Shown: piece by piece, positions 38,776 through 50,258 of the stretch
How the letters are laid out: every line of letters begins with the position of its first letter
Position numbering within the stretch: the first letter of the stretch is position 1
DNA from: Nanohaloarchaea archaeon B1-Br10_U2g19
Lineage (GTDB): Archaea > Nanohalarchaeota > Nanosalinia > Nanosalinales > Nanosalinaceae
Direction of reading: 5' to 3'
DNA: 64,000 nt
Assembly: GCA_001563905.1 (NCBI GenBank)
Contig: LKMO01000001.1
Location: 1 to 64,000 of the forward strand
The notes under the pieces: model-generated
What the model saw: only the letters and a program-made list of their open reading frames with translations
The model's database searches: none
What the model was told of the DNA's origin: nothing
Made by a program: the position numbers and the translations under genes

Positions 38776-39777
38776 ATGTTTAGCCGAGACTATCCTTACA
38801 TGTATGCACGTGTAAGTGCTAAGAAAGCCAAGCTCTTAGATGAGAGAGATTATGACAATCTTTGGAAAATGCAGCCTAACGGTATAGCAAGAAATCTGGG
38901 AGAAAGAGATTACAAGAAGGATATAGATAGTCTTGGCTCAGCATATGAAGGAGTGACCTTAGTCGAGCTTGCTTTAATGAGAAATATCTCACGGACTATG
39001 AGCCACCTAGTTGAAATATCTCCAGACAGATTAAAACCGGTTATAAGCGGATATCTAAGACGTTATGATATTCTAAGTATTAAGAGGCTTCTAAGATGGA
39101 AACAAGGGGGAGAACAAGGAGACATAAGTAGTTTCTTGATTCCTGTAGGGAGCTATACTTTAGAAGAACTTGAAGAACTCTCCGAAAAATCATTTGAAGA
39201 GATAGTAGATTCTATAGAGTTCTCCGAGTCAGACATCAACTACAAAGAAGAGTTAACAGATCAAACAGATATAAGAAAAATTGAAAGAGACCTAGATCGT
39301 GCTTATTACAAAGATTTGCAAAGTATTAAAGGAAAAGTAAGTAGCATCTGGTTCGATAAATTTATAGACCGGGAGATAGAGTATGAAAATCTAAAAATTG
39401 CTTTGAGACTCAAAAAGCATGGTTTAGGTGAAGAAGAGATTAATGAATGGCTGGTTAGTGAAGAGAAATCTTCTCTAGTTAACGATGTTATAGGTTCAGA
39501 CAGCTTCAATGAGGCTTTAGAAGTAGTTAAAACTTCTATTGGACGCGAAAAGTTTGATAACGGAAGCTCTCTAGAAGAAGTAGAAAAAGCTATTGAGACT
39601 GAAAGACTTGAAAGAGCTATGAGAACAGTACACGTTGAACCATTAAGCGCAACATCGATTCTAGGATATATTGTTGCAAAAGTTACAGAGGTAAATAACC
39701 TTAGAATGCTTATAAGAGCTAAAGAAACCGATATCAAGAATGAAGAAACAATCAAAAAGAACTTGGTGGTAGCATGA
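38776..39777 (+). CDS. atpC: A-type ATP synthase subunit C
   Basis: YARVSAKKAKLLDERDYDNL; operon position. Confidence 0.92.
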   Translation: MFSRDYPYMYARVSAKKAKLLDERDYDNLWKMQPNGIARNLGERDYKKDIDSLGSAYEGVTLVELALMRNISRTMSHLVEISPDRLKPVISGYLRRYDILSIKRLLRWKQGGEQGDISSFLIPVGSYTLEELEELSEKSFEEIVDSIEFSESDINYKEELTDQTDIRKIERDLDRAYYKDLQSIKGKVSSIWFDKFIDREIEYENLKIALRLKKHGLGEEEINEWLVSEEKSSLVNDVIGSDSFNEALEVVKTSIGREKFDNGSSLEEVEKAIETERLERAMRTVHVEPLSATSILGYIVAKVTEVNNLRMLIRAKETDIKNEETIKKNLVVA

Positions 39778-40079
39778 AACAAGAAAAAAAGAGTATTGCA
39801 GTAATAGGTAGAGAAGACTTTACTCTAGGCTTCAAACTAGCTGGGATACAGAAAATATTCGATACAGAAAATTACGAGAAGAAAATTCAAGACCTAGTCA
39901 AGAGAGATGATATAGGTATAGTTGTCGCAGAACAGAGAGATTTAGACCAGCTACCATCACATGTAGAACAAAGAGTAACAGGATCAGTTGATCCAGTAGT
40001 TGTACCATTATCCGAAGAAGCAGAAGCAATGGGGCTACAAGACAAAATCCAGAAAGTAATTGGAATCGACTTATCTTAA
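39774..40079 (+). CDS. atpF: A-type ATP synthase subunit F
   Basis: IAVIGREDFTLGFKLAGI; operon position. Confidence 0.92.
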   Translation: MKQEKKSIAVIGREDFTLGFKLAGIQKIFDTENYEKKIQDLVKRDDIGIVVAEQRDLDQLPSHVEQRVTGSVDPVVVPLSEEAEAMGLQDKIQKVIGIDLS

Positions 40080-40110
40080 AAACAAATACTATAAGGTGAA
40101 TTAATCAAAA

Positions 40111-41841
40111 ATGACAGAAGGCGAAATCTACAAAGTTGCAGGACCTGTAGTCATCGCAACAGGAATGGAACCACAGATGTACGACGTGGTTCATGTTGGT
40201 GACGAAGGACTGATGGGAGAAGTTATCCAAATCGAAGACGAAAAAGCATACATCCAAGTATACGAAGATACAACAGGTGTAAAACCAGGAGAACCAGTCG
40301 AAAACACTGGACAACCACTATCCGTACAGCTTGGACCAGGACTACTAACATCAATCTACGACGGTCTACAAAGACCTCTAGTAACATTACAAGAAAAGAC
40401 AGGAGACTTCATTGAAAGAGGAGAAGCAGCAGATGGAATCGACCACGATGAAGAGTACGACTTCCAGCCTGAAGTAGAAGAAGGCGATGAAGTAGCACAA
40501 GGAGATGTTATAGGAACTGTAGAAGTTGCATACGGAGAACACAAAGTACTACTACCTCCAAACACAGAAGGAGAAGTAGAAGAGATCAAAGAAGGCAGCC
40601 ATACAGTAGACGAAACAGTCGCTGTAGTAGATGGTGAAGAAGTCTCAATGAAACAGGAATGGCCGATCAGAGATGCCAGACCTGTAGAAGAAAATCTAAA
40701 ACCTGAAATACCGCTTATAACAGGACAAAGAGTACTAGATGGACTGTTCCCGCTAGCGAAAGGAGGGACAGCCGCAATTCCGGGACCATTCGGATCTGGA
40801 AAAACAGTTACGCAACAGTCTCTAGCAAAATACTCTGACGCAGACATCATTGTCTACATCGGATGTGGAGAAAGAGGAAACGAGATGACAGAAGTACTGG
40901 AAGAATTCCCAGAGCTGGAGGACCCTCAGACAGGAGACAAGATCATAAACCGTACCGTACTTATTGCAAACACATCGAACATGCCTGTAGCAGCAAGAGA
41001 AGCATCAATCTACACCGGAGTAACCATCGCGGAGTACTTTAGAGACCAAGGATTAGACGTCGCACTGATGGCAGACTCAACTTCCCGATGGGCAGAAGCA
41101 ATGCGTGAAGTATCCGCAAGACTAGAAGAGATGCCTGGAGAAAGAGGATACCCGGCATACCTAGCTTCAAGACTGGCAGAGTTCTACGAAAGAGCAGGAA
41201 GAGTAACACCTCTAGGAGTAGACGAATCAGGATCAGTCTCAATAATCGGAGCAGTAAGCCCTCCAGGAGGAGACTTCTCCGAACCAGTTACACAGAACAC
41301 ATTAAGAGTTGTCAAAAACTTCTGGGCACTAGACGCAGATCTAGCAGAAAGAAGACACTTCCCAGCAATTAACTGGGACGACTCATACTCCGGATACAAC
41401 AAGACACTTTCAAACTACTTTGAATCAAACGTAGATCTTGACTGGAGTGAAAACATTCAAAGAATGAGAGACATATTACAGAAAGACTCCGAACTACAGG
41501 AAACAGTACAACTAGTAGGTAAGGACGCACTACCAGACAGAGAAAGACTCACACTGGAGATTGCAGACATGATTAAGAAGTTCTACCTACAACAGAACGC
41601 ATTCCATCCTGTAGACGAGTACTCAGACCCAGAAAAAACCTTCGATATCCTAGAGCTAGTACTGGAATGGGGCGACCAAGCCTACGAAGCACTTGAAGAA
41701 GGTGCATTAGTAGAGAACATAGTTACCCTAGACTCCAAGAACAGGGTATCAGAACTCAAATTCAATGAAAACTACAAAGAAATCAGAGACGAACTCCAAG
41801 AACAGATGGAAGAAGAGTTCGAACAGGTTGTAGAGGAATAA
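40111..41841 (+). CDS. atpA: A-type ATP synthase subunit A
   Basis: [39 protein letters not shown]. Confidence 0.97.
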   Translation: MTEGEIYKVAGPVVIATGMEPQMYDVVHVGDEGLMGEVIQIEDEKAYIQVYEDTTGVKPGEPVENTGQPLSVQLGPGLLTSIYDGLQRPLVTLQEKTGDFIERGEAADGIDHDEEYDFQPEVEEGDEVAQGDVIGTVEVAYGEHKVLLPPNTEGEVEEIKEGSHTVDETVAVVDGEEVSMKQEWPIRDARPVEENLKPEIPLITGQRVLDGLFPLAKGGTAAIPGPFGSGKTVTQQSLAKYSDADIIVYIGCGERGNEMTEVLEEFPELEDPQTGDKIINRTVLIANTSNMPVAAREASIYTGVTIAEYFRDQGLDVALMADSTSRWAEAMREVSARLEEMPGERGYPAYLASRLAEFYERAGRVTPLGVDESGSVSIIGAVSPPGGDFSEPVTQNTLRVVKNFWALDADLAERRHFPAINWDDSYSGYNKTLSNYFESNVDLDWSENIQRMRDILQKDSELQETVQLVGKDALPDRERLTLEIADMIKKFYLQQNAFHPVDEYSDPEKTFDILELVLEWGDQAYEALEEGALVENIVTLDSKNRVSELKFNENYKEIRDELQEQMEEEFEQVVEE

Positions 41842-41859
41842 AAACGAGGTAGAAGAAAA

Positions 41860-43251
41860 ATGCAACAAGAATACAAGACAATCAGTCAAGTAAAAGGACC
41901 ACTCGTATTTGTGGAAAAAACCGATGACATCGCCTACGGAGACATCGTAGAAGTAGAGACGCCGAACGGCGAAGTCAAAAAAGGAGAAGTACTCGAAACC
42001 AGCAAAGACGTAGTAATCGTACAGGTATACGAAGAAACACAAGGAATAGGACAAGACGCAAGAGTAAGATTCCTAGACCAGAACGTAAAGATGCCTGTAA
42101 CAGAAGACCTACTAGGAAGAGTACTAGATGGTACAGGAAACCCTATCGACGGAGGACCAGAAGTAGTACCGGAAAGCGAAGAAGATATTGTAGGACAAGC
42201 AATCAACCCTTCCTCAAGAGAGCTACCTGAAGACTTCATTCAGACAGGAGTCTCGACAATCGACGTCATGAACACACTGGTTCGTGGACAGAAACTACCA
42301 ATCTTCTCAGGATCAGGTCTTCCACACAACGAACTAGCTATGCAGATCGCAAGACAGGCAGACGTACAAGGAGAAGACGAAGAGTTCGCAGTAGTATTCG
42401 CAGGAATGGGTATCACAGAAGAAGAATCCCAAGACTTTATCGAAGAGTTCAGAGAGACAGGAGCACTAGAACGTTCCGTAGTATTCCTGAACAAAGCTTC
42501 AGACCCTGCACCGGAAAGAATCATCACGCCAAGAATGGCACTAACAACAGCAGAGTACCTAGCATACGAAAAAGGAATGGAGGTACTCGTGATTCTAACC
42601 GACATGACAAACTACTGTAACGCACTAAGAGAAGTATCAGCAGCAAGAGAAGAAGTCCCAGGAAGAAGAGGATACCCGGGATACATGTATACCGATCTTG
42701 CAAACATCTATGAAAGAGCAGGAATTATCGATGGAAGAGAAGGAAGCGTTACACAGATCCCGATCTTAACCATGGTTGGAGACGACATCACACACCCAAT
42801 CCCTGACCTAACAGGATACATTACAGAAGGACAGATCGTAGTCGGCAGAGACCTAGACAACCAAGGTTATGAACCGCCGATAGATGTACTTCCAAGCCTA
42901 TCCCGACTGATGGACAACGGAATAGGAGAAGGATATACAAGAGAAGATCACGGAGATGTAAAAGACCAGCTCTACGCAATGTACGCAGAAGGACAGAGCC
43001 TAAGAGATCTCGTGGCAATTGTCGGAGAAGATGCATTAAGCGAGAAAGACGAGAAAATCCTTGACTTCACAAAGAAATACGAAAAATACTTTGTAAGCCA
43101 AGGAACCCGTGAAAACAGAGATATAGAAGAATCACTAGAACTAGCATGGGATTTACTCTCCGTAATACCTTCATCAGAACTCACAAGAATCGACGCAGAA
43201 ACCAGGGAAGAATACCTAGAAAACCGTGAACCAAACTTCGAGGAAGAGTAA
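41860..43251 (+). CDS. atpB: A-type ATP synthase subunit B
   Basis: [22 protein letters not shown]; operon position. Confidence 0.97.
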   Translation: MQQEYKTISQVKGPLVFVEKTDDIAYGDIVEVETPNGEVKKGEVLETSKDVVIVQVYEETQGIGQDARVRFLDQNVKMPVTEDLLGRVLDGTGNPIDGGPEVVPESEEDIVGQAINPSSRELPEDFIQTGVSTIDVMNTLVRGQKLPIFSGSGLPHNELAMQIARQADVQGEDEEFAVVFAGMGITEEESQDFIEEFRETGALERSVVFLNKASDPAPERIITPRMALTTAEYLAYEKGMEVLVILTDMTNYCNALREVSAAREEVPGRRGYPGYMYTDLANIYERAGIIDGREGSVTQIPILTMVGDDITHPIPDLTGYITEGQIVVGRDLDNQGYEPPIDVLPSLSRLMDNGIGEGYTREDHGDVKDQLYAMYAEGQSLRDLVAIVGEDALSEKDEKILDFTKKYEKYFVSQGTRENRDIEESLELAWDLLSVIPSSELTRIDAETREEYLENREPNFEEE

Positions 43252-43273
43252 AATCTTCCTCAGGTGAATTTCA

Positions 43274-43906
43274 ATGTCACTAGACGTAAAACCAACCCGA
43301 AGCGAAGAACTAAGGCTTAAAGACCGTATAGAACTAGCAGAAAACGGCCACAGCATCTTAGAAAAAAAACGTGACGGACTAATCCACGAGTTCATGGAGA
43401 TAGCAGGAGACGCAAAAGAAGTAAACCAAGAACTAGCAGACACTTACTCCCAAGCTAAGCTCAAACTGCTTCTCGCAAAAGTATACGACGGAGAAGACAC
43501 AATAAGAGCTAACGCATTCCCGATCACTAAAGAGCCAAAAGTCTACTCAGAAACCAGTAACATTATGGGGGTTGTAGTGCCAGAAATCGAGTCCGAAGAT
43601 ATAAGGAAGGGAATACTCGACAAAGAGTACGGCCTAACCTCGGCAACTTCTCGTATAGACTCTACAGCCGACAAGTACGAAGAACTGCTTGAAAATATTG
43701 TAGAGGCTGCAGAGACACAGACCAAGATACTCAAGCTCTTGGAAGAGATAGAGAAGACTAAGAGACGAGTGAACGCATTAGAACATAAAGTGATTCCTGA
43801 ACAGAAAGCAGCTCTTTCCAAAGTATCTCAGATGTTAGAAGAGACAGAAAGGGAAGAGACATTCCGTATGAAGAAGATTAAGGAAATGCAAGAAGAGGAA
43901 GCTTAA
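43274..43906 (+). CDS. atpD: A-type ATP synthase subunit D
   Basis: VKPTRSEELRLKDRIELAENGHSILEKKRDGLI. Confidence 0.95.
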   Translation: MSLDVKPTRSEELRLKDRIELAENGHSILEKKRDGLIHEFMEIAGDAKEVNQELADTYSQAKLKLLLAKVYDGEDTIRANAFPITKEPKVYSETSNIMGVVVPEIESEDIRKGILDKEYGLTSATSRIDSTADKYEELLENIVEAAETQTKILKLLEEIEKTKRRVNALEHKVIPEQKAALSKVSQMLEETEREETFRMKKIKEMQEEEA

Positions 43907-43965
43907 AACATATACTCTTACTTCTTATTTTTAATAAAAAAAATAGAGTTAGAAGATAGAGTGAT

Positions 43966-45204
43966 TTACTTCTCTTCTTCCTCTTCTACTTCTTTCTCAG
44001 CTTTCTCTTCGAGATTAGGTACTATCTCTTCTGTATCTGCTGCTTTAGCGATTGAGGAAGTGTCCATGTTTGGCGCCATTTCTTCTGTCTTCTCTTCTCT
44101 CATCTTTTTGAGATCTCTGCCTACTTCAGATACAAACTCTTTTGTCTCTGTTTTAAGTTCGTAGATCTCTTTCTCGTTGACGTCTTCCATGTCTTTGTTC
44201 TTTATTTTCTCTATAACGTCTTCCCATCTGTCAAACATTTCTACGTGTGCTTCGCCTTTGTCGAGCTCTTCTGCAACTACTTCTGGTAGTTCGTCTCTTT
44301 CTTCAGGTGGTTCTATATCCCTTGCTTTGAGTGCGGCAACGTTTGCCTTCAGGAACTGTTTGTAATCTTCTACAATGTTTCTTACTTTTTTCTGTGCTCC
44401 TAACTGGCTTACTAGCTGATGCATTCTTCTTACGAAGTCGTCTGCTTTCTCTAAATGTTCTTCTACTGCTTCTCCTGTAACTTTTTCTGGTTCTTTTTCT
44501 CCTAGGTCTCCGAAGTCGTATAGTTCTCGAGCTACTTCGATATATTCTTCTTCTAAGAGTTCGTGTTCAACGAACATTTCTTCTAGTACGTCTGGTACTT
44601 TTTCTTTTGGTGGTGGTGTCTTTCCTTCAAGCATTATTGGTGCTTGTCCTGCGTTTGCCATTACTTGTTCGAGTTTGTGCGGGATCGAGGATTTGAAGTT
44701 TTTCTCTGCTTTTTTGTAGCCTGCTGCGGCTAGTTTTAACCGTTTTTTCACGGATTCTCTTGTTGCCTCGATTTTTCCTCTTTGTAATAGTCTTTTTGCA
44801 GGCATGAAGATCCCTGTGTCGTATACTGCGTGTCCGTTTCTTACTGCTTCGATTGCTAGTGGTTCTCCTTTTCTTAGGCTGTCCCAGAACTCTGTTAGGA
44901 ACGGGAAGTACTGTATTGTTATTCTGTCATCGGTTTCTTTGGCTGCTTCGGTTACTTTCTGTTGTATCTTTTTTCTTGCGTCGTCAGGTACATCGTCTCT
45001 TAGTTTGGTGTCGTCTAGTATTACAAGTGTGTCGATGTCGCTGTCGTAGCCGTGTTCTCCTTTCGGTACGCTTCCCCAGACGGCTACTACCATTAGTTTG
45101 TCTCCTAGTTTTTCTTGAAGTTTCTCTGAGAATTCTTCTGCGGCTTTTATCCTACGTTCTTGGGATTTCTTTCGCATCTCTTTCATCTTGTCTTTTGAAC
45201 TCAT
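43966..45204 (-). CDS. nucleotidyltransferase-domain protein
   Basis: VVAVWGSVPKGEHGYDSDIDTLVILDD. Confidence 0.8.
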   Translation of the reverse strand: MSSKDKMKEMRKKSQERRIKAAEEFSEKLQEKLGDKLMVVAVWGSVPKGEHGYDSDIDTLVILDDTKLRDDVPDDARKKIQQKVTEAAKETDDRITIQYFPFLTEFWDSLRKGEPLAIEAVRNGHAVYDTGIFMPAKRLLQRGKIEATRESVKKRLKLAAAGYKKAEKNFKSSIPHKLEQVMANAGQAPIMLEGKTPPPKEKVPDVLEEMFVEHELLEEEYIEVARELYDFGDLGEKEPEKVTGEAVEEHLEKADDFVRRMHQLVSQLGAQKKVRNIVEDYKQFLKANVAALKARDIEPPEERDELPEVVAEELDKGEAHVEMFDRWEDVIEKIKNKDMEDVNEKEIYELKTETKEFVSEVGRDLKKMREEKTEEMAPNMDTSSIAKAADTEEIVPNLEEKAEKEVEEEEEK

Positions 45205-45263
45205 AGAACCACGTTTAATCCTCGTCTCACAAGCTTAAAAGCTTTGTTAATCATTGTTACTAC

Positions 45264-45848
45264 ATGGTAGATAAAAAACATATAGTGGAGTACCTTACTT
45301 TTGCAGATGTCCACGAAACTCTCAACGATGAAGACTCAGAAGAGTTTTACGATACGTTCTTCAACACTAAAGAAGACGGTACAGACTTCAGCCAGCCAGA
45401 CTACATACTACTACACGGAGGACCCGACACAAAAGAAGAATACCAACGTTTCTCGGCATTCGAAGACTTAATGCAGGTTACTGAGAACGACAAACTACCG
45501 TACCTAATTACAACACCTTCATACAAAAATAAGATAGATAACTCCTCTAAAGTAACAGAAAACGACTTCATATACGTCAAAATGGAGCCTGAAAGCACAC
45601 ATGAAGAACTTGAAAAGCTCTCAGAAAGAATAAAACCCGGGGAAACAGCTATATCAATAACCAACGACTACCACGTACCCCGAACAGAGTCATTGATGAA
45701 CAGTATGATAGAAGAAGATAACGAATACTTAGTAATAGGCGCGGAATACGATTTCAGAGAGACAGAATACGGAGACAAATGGAGATCAGAACTTGTAAGA
45801 ACAGTAATACCTCAAAATATTAAAGATCTAGGTAAAAAACTGCTTTAA
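45264..45848 (+). CDS. DUF218/YdcF-like protein
   Basis: ILLHGG and ISITNDYHVPRTESLMNSM patterns. Confidence 0.55.
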   Translation: MVDKKHIVEYLTFADVHETLNDEDSEEFYDTFFNTKEDGTDFSQPDYILLHGGPDTKEEYQRFSAFEDLMQVTENDKLPYLITTPSYKNKIDNSSKVTENDFIYVKMEPESTHEELEKLSERIKPGETAISITNDYHVPRTESLMNSMIEEDNEYLVIGAEYDFRETEYGDKWRSELVRTVIPQNIKDLGKKLL

Positions 45849-45851
45849 ACT

Positions 45852-48524
45852 TTATTTGTACTCTTCTCCCATCCAGTCACGAGGCTGATTACCTTCCTCA
45901 ATTGCAGCACTACTTGTATGGGTATGACCGAACTCTTCAGCGGAAAGAAGACCCTGAAGAGGATCAAAAGCATGTTCCTCAATCTTAGCCCACTCACGAT
46001 CATAAGTAGGACGATCCATACCAAAGAAGCGCGCCATCAACGCCTCTTTCTCATCTCTATACTCTTTGCCAGGATCAACCTTAGAAGGATCTAGCTCATC
46101 AGGTGTAACACCTAACTCTATAAGGTTCATAGCTACTCTAGCAATATACACCGTTCCTCTGTCGTCTCCGCCAACCTCGTACATGATATATGCTTTCTCG
46201 TCTTCGTTTCTTGCAAAACCCGCGTAAATCATCTTGTAAAGCTGTTCATAAAGCTGTGTGTCTCCAGGATCCCAAGGACCGTGAAGTGTCTCAGACTGAG
46301 AGGTCTCTAAACCGGCTCTCATCAGGTGCCACATACGTAGAATCTTGGCCAGAGGCTTGCTCTTATCGATTTTAATATCGTATTTCTCTGCTAAACTGCT
46401 TTCAGCAAGACTGGCTTCTTGTTCAATAAGCTCCTCCATAGTGTCCCAAGGATCATCTCCAAAGGTAGCGGTGTGTTCCAAGTCAATCGTAAATTTAGCA
46501 GGCATCTCATCAAGTTCGGGATGCATACTGTCTAATTCTTTTCTAGCAGTAATATTTATCGCTCTAGCTGCTGCAGCAATATCCTTTGGCCTCCAGATCT
46601 TATACATCTGCTGAGGACTACCGGGCATAGCTTCCAAGTTGACGCCTATACCGAACTTGTTCATCCATTCAATCCAAGTCATCTCAACTTCATTATGTTC
46701 TACTTCTTCACCACTGAAAGCAGTCTTTAGAATACGGTCGTTTAGCTTAAACCGTGCTTTGTTCTGCGTGAAATGGCTCCATACATATGCACCTGCTGAA
46801 GCCGCAGCAACATCTCTTTGAAACTCTTCATTCTCTTCTAACAAGTCAAGAAAACCTTTTTCATCTTCTTTTCCTCTAGGATGGAGGAGATCTATAGTCT
46901 CTCCTCTTTCTTCCTCCCATTTTTGTTTTACCAGCAGCTCCCAGAGGAATTTAGGTGCTTCCCAGCCTGTATGTCCTTTTTCGTTTTCCTCCTTTTCTGA
47001 GTCATAATCTGCTACATCCAGCCATGCAGGGATAATCTGGTATAAACTGTTAGACTCCATCCACATTTGTCGTTCAAAATTACGTATAAAGACTCTTAGG
47101 AAACGTTCGTATTGTTTTTCAGGATTTATTTCTTCATTTTTATCGTGTTTGAATGATTCTGGATCTCCTGCAAACATATTCGCTACTTCCTGTCTTAGAT
47201 CGGATTTATTGTCTCGGAATGCTTCTTCAGCTACTTTACCTTGAGGGATTTCCAGCTGTTGGGTTAAACCACTAACTTTCGCTTGAACAGGGATCAAAGA
47301 AACTTTTCTTTCATCTTCGGTGTCTTCTTCTCGCCAAAGTTTATCTAAAGCTTTTTCTATAGATTTTTTGGCTTGTTCCCACAATTTTTCTTGGAAGCCG
47401 TCCTCAGGTATCTTGAGATCAACTTCACCTCCATATCTTCTAGATCTGACCCGATCAAGCTCTTGAGACTCCATGAAATACAGCAGATTGGAAAGAGTTC
47501 TTAATTCTGAGAGCCTATATCTTTGGCTCAATGCGGCTCTAATAAAGTCGTCAAGATCTTTCAAATTACTTATAGATGTTAACTCGGCCTCACTCTCTAC
47601 AAGGCCAGCCAAAGCTGTGTTAGGAGGTATGGTTACAGGATTTTGAAACTCAAACTCTTCTTTAGGTAGCAAGGTCAGCCATTCTTTCTGTATTGCAGGA
47701 TCTGCAGCTGATACTGCAGAAATCACATCTGCTTTATCTTCTAAAGGATCTTTTCCATTTCCTCCCGTCATAGTGTTATAATATCTCTCAGCTACATCGT
47801 TCTGAGCTTTCCGCCATTCCTTGTCAAATTTAGGTGAGAAAGAAGAAAGGTTTTGGTAGTACTGATATTCGTTGTCTCCAAACTCTTCGGCTATAAACAC
47901 TCTGTAAAGTCGTCTAAGAAACTTAGGATTTTTGTAGATGTTTTTACCTTGTTCGGTTTTTTCTTCCATCACGTCTTCTTTCAGATCGGTCAAACTGTAT
48001 CCGAACGGGTCTAGTCCTGTTCCCCCAGCTCTCTCCTCTTCTAATGCAGGTAAAGGATCTGTGGAGATGTGAGGGTTTATACGGGTAATATTGAATCCTT
48101 CGAAGTTGTTGTCGTCTTTTTCTGATCTTTTTTCTACATCTCTTTTGAATGATGCGAACTGTTCTAAGTACTTAGTAAAGTAGTTGTGCGTAGGATCATA
48201 ACTCGCTCTGTATGTTGAAGTGTAGCCGACGCTTGGATCGCTGTGGATAGATATATCGATTTCAAGTCCGTTGATAACATTCAGCATTTTTTCTCGATCG
48301 ATTTGGAAGGTGGAAGGATTGTTGATTATTACTTCCATTACGCTTCCTCCTCGCTGTGCTAGGCTTCCTATACGCTCATCCATTGCTGAAGGCACGCCAG
48401 GCGCAATATCTAGTCCTGAGGTGTTACCTACTTCATAATTCAGGTCGGGAAAGCCTTGGTTCTCATACTTGTCTTCGGCTTCGAACTTCTCTTTCACCGC
48501 GTCTAGAATAAATTTGAAGCTCAT
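45852..48524 (-). CDS. 890-aa protein: predicted AP-endonuclease-2-like TIM barrel with a very large internal insertion
   Basis: Ordered barrel motifs ISIHSDP, FNITRINPH, GIGVNLEAMPG, FTIDLEHT, LHGPWDPGD, YIMYEVGGD. Confidence 0.65.
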   Translation of the reverse strand: MSFKFILDAVKEKFEAEDKYENQGFPDLNYEVGNTSGLDIAPGVPSAMDERIGSLAQRGGSVMEVIINNPSTFQIDREKMLNVINGLEIDISIHSDPSVGYTSTYRASYDPTHNYFTKYLEQFASFKRDVEKRSEKDDNNFEGFNITRINPHISTDPLPALEEERAGGTGLDPFGYSLTDLKEDVMEEKTEQGKNIYKNPKFLRRLYRVFIAEEFGDNEYQYYQNLSSFSPKFDKEWRKAQNDVAERYYNTMTGGNGKDPLEDKADVISAVSAADPAIQKEWLTLLPKEEFEFQNPVTIPPNTALAGLVESEAELTSISNLKDLDDFIRAALSQRYRLSELRTLSNLLYFMESQELDRVRSRRYGGEVDLKIPEDGFQEKLWEQAKKSIEKALDKLWREEDTEDERKVSLIPVQAKVSGLTQQLEIPQGKVAEEAFRDNKSDLRQEVANMFAGDPESFKHDKNEEINPEKQYERFLRVFIRNFERQMWMESNSLYQIIPAWLDVADYDSEKEENEKGHTGWEAPKFLWELLVKQKWEEERGETIDLLHPRGKEDEKGFLDLLEENEEFQRDVAAASAGAYVWSHFTQNKARFKLNDRILKTAFSGEEVEHNEVEMTWIEWMNKFGIGVNLEAMPGSPQQMYKIWRPKDIAAAARAINITARKELDSMHPELDEMPAKFTIDLEHTATFGDDPWDTMEELIEQEASLAESSLAEKYDIKIDKSKPLAKILRMWHLMRAGLETSQSETLHGPWDPGDTQLYEQLYKMIYAGFARNEDEKAYIMYEVGGDDRGTVYIARVAMNLIELGVTPDELDPSKVDPGKEYRDEKEALMARFFGMDRPTYDREWAKIEEHAFDPLQGLLSAEEFGHTHTSSAAIEEGNQPRDWMGEEYK

Positions 48525-50161
48525 TATTTCATCGTATGGAGACCCATTCCAAGTTTCAGGTCGTAGTAGTAGCTGAATTTTAACTCGGTTTTCAGATCGC
48601 TTAAAGGACTTAGATCTCCTAAGTAGTATTCGTCGTAGTTACCCGTGAACTTTCTTACAGCCTTTTTGAAATCTTCCTCTTTGGACCCGCCCCCGTTTTC
48701 ACTGTCTCCATCTCCTTTTGAGTAAGAGGTATCAAGTATATTATCTAAAGCCTCTAGATATCCGTCGCCGTATTTTTCAGCTATAAGTTTTGGAGAGTCA
48801 AAACCGTCTTCAACTCTTCTAATTGTTGAAGAAAGTTCTAAAGGCGGTTTTTCTTCTACTTCTTCACCTATTTTTTCCCGGAGCGCTCTTACACTGATTT
48901 CTTTCTTGTTGCGAGCGTCTTTAAGATCTTTACCTTCTCCTTTATCGAAATCTCCGGTGTAATCATCCATTAACTGTTCGAAAAGCTCTTTACTCCGGTT
49001 TATCTTTTTTTCAATAATATTCTCGAAAACGTGTTTACAGACGATCGCAGGTCTCCAGAAGACTACTGCAACAGTAGGACCTTCTACAGGACTGTTAGGG
49101 TTTTCTCCGCCCGAAATATTTACATGGACGGCGTGTATATGCACAACTTTGTAATGAGTGATTTCTTTTTCGTTATCTGATTCTACTAATGCACCTTCCT
49201 CTTTTACTAAGCCTTGGTGAGCTATAAACTCGAGCTCTTTGTACATGGTTGCGTAGCCAACGAAGCTTCCGTACTCGTTTATATCGTTGCCTATCTCGTC
49301 TCGCGTCTTCTGGTTTATCATAACCATGTCTCGGGCGTAAGGTTCAAGCCATTCTTTGGTTTCTTCTATCGCTCTTTCGATACGTCTAAGCTCTTTTTTC
49401 AGGTCGTTAAGCTTTCTCTGTATTTCGCTGCCGTACATGTCCTTCCATTTTTCGAACATGGTGTACTTCTTTTTCAGTATTGCTTTTTCGTTTGCAGGCA
49501 GGTTTGATAGTTTTCCGCCTTCCTCAAGATCTTCTAGAGACTCCATCTCATTGAAATCGGATACGATTGTAGGGTAGATATTGTTGTCTCTGAGGAATCT
49601 CAGGGCCTGTTCGTCAGCTCCTTGACCTCCGGCACCAGCACCGTCCACCAACTGTACAAAGTCTCCTTTGATTACGACATCGTCTCCTGTCTGAAGATCT
49701 TCTACACGTGAACGCAGCTTTCTAATATCGTGTTGCAGTAAGTGTTTTGATTTTCTGAGCTGTTCCAAACCTTGCATACTGGTCTTGATATTCTGTTCTG
49801 CCTGTTGTCTTCTCTGGTTCATTTCTTGGTGCATTGTGTTCTGAGGGCTGACAAAGATCTTCTCATCAGTTTTCACAATATCCCAGTCTAGATCTGTGTC
49901 AAACTTGTCTGCCGCTACCAAAATAAACGTGTAAGGCATTCCTTGGCTTCCAGAAACAACTTTAACGTTTTTATAAGGATCTCCCATAACCCCTATGAAA
50001 GAATAAGGGTCATCTGCATCTTCTTGAGCCTTACTAAGATCTTCTAAACTACTTATTTCACCGCTCTCTATATCTTCTGCAAACGGCGAGCTCCCGTTAA
50101 CTTCGAAAACATGTCCAAAGTCGCATGTATCGTCTTCGTCCCCAGAGTGTCCAGAGCTCAT
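48524..50161 (-). CDS. 545-aa coiled-coil protein of unknown function
   Basis: ORF overlapping the downstream gene by one base; central coiled coil. Confidence 0.75.
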   Translation of the reverse strand: MSSGHSGDEDDTCDFGHVFEVNGSSPFAEDIESGEISSLEDLSKAQEDADDPYSFIGVMGDPYKNVKVVSGSQGMPYTFILVAADKFDTDLDWDIVKTDEKIFVSPQNTMHQEMNQRRQQAEQNIKTSMQGLEQLRKSKHLLQHDIRKLRSRVEDLQTGDDVVIKGDFVQLVDGAGAGGQGADEQALRFLRDNNIYPTIVSDFNEMESLEDLEEGGKLSNLPANEKAILKKKYTMFEKWKDMYGSEIQRKLNDLKKELRRIERAIEETKEWLEPYARDMVMINQKTRDEIGNDINEYGSFVGYATMYKELEFIAHQGLVKEEGALVESDNEKEITHYKVVHIHAVHVNISGGENPNSPVEGPTVAVVFWRPAIVCKHVFENIIEKKINRSKELFEQLMDDYTGDFDKGEGKDLKDARNKKEISVRALREKIGEEVEEKPPLELSSTIRRVEDGFDSPKLIAEKYGDGYLEALDNILDTSYSKGDGDSENGGGSKEEDFKKAVRKFTGNYDEYYLGDLSPLSDLKTELKFSYYYDLKLGMGLHTMK

Positions 50162-50258
50162 ATATTACTCTATTACTCTAGTTTTTACTTAAAGTATTCT
50201 TGGAAGAAACTATGTGAATACCTAAACCTTATCAACAACTCTCCTAAATAGTTGTGTA

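Noticed and set aside
40356-40850. 164-aa minus ORF
   Set aside because: Antisense to atpA; Ser/Pro/Thr-rich, no motif.
43966-45204. NTase gene as a HEPN/MNT toxin-antitoxin pair with the HEPN-like gene at 58098
   Set aside because: The genes are about 13 kb apart, and the NTase is 412 aa rather than a minimal MNT; no adjacent partner.
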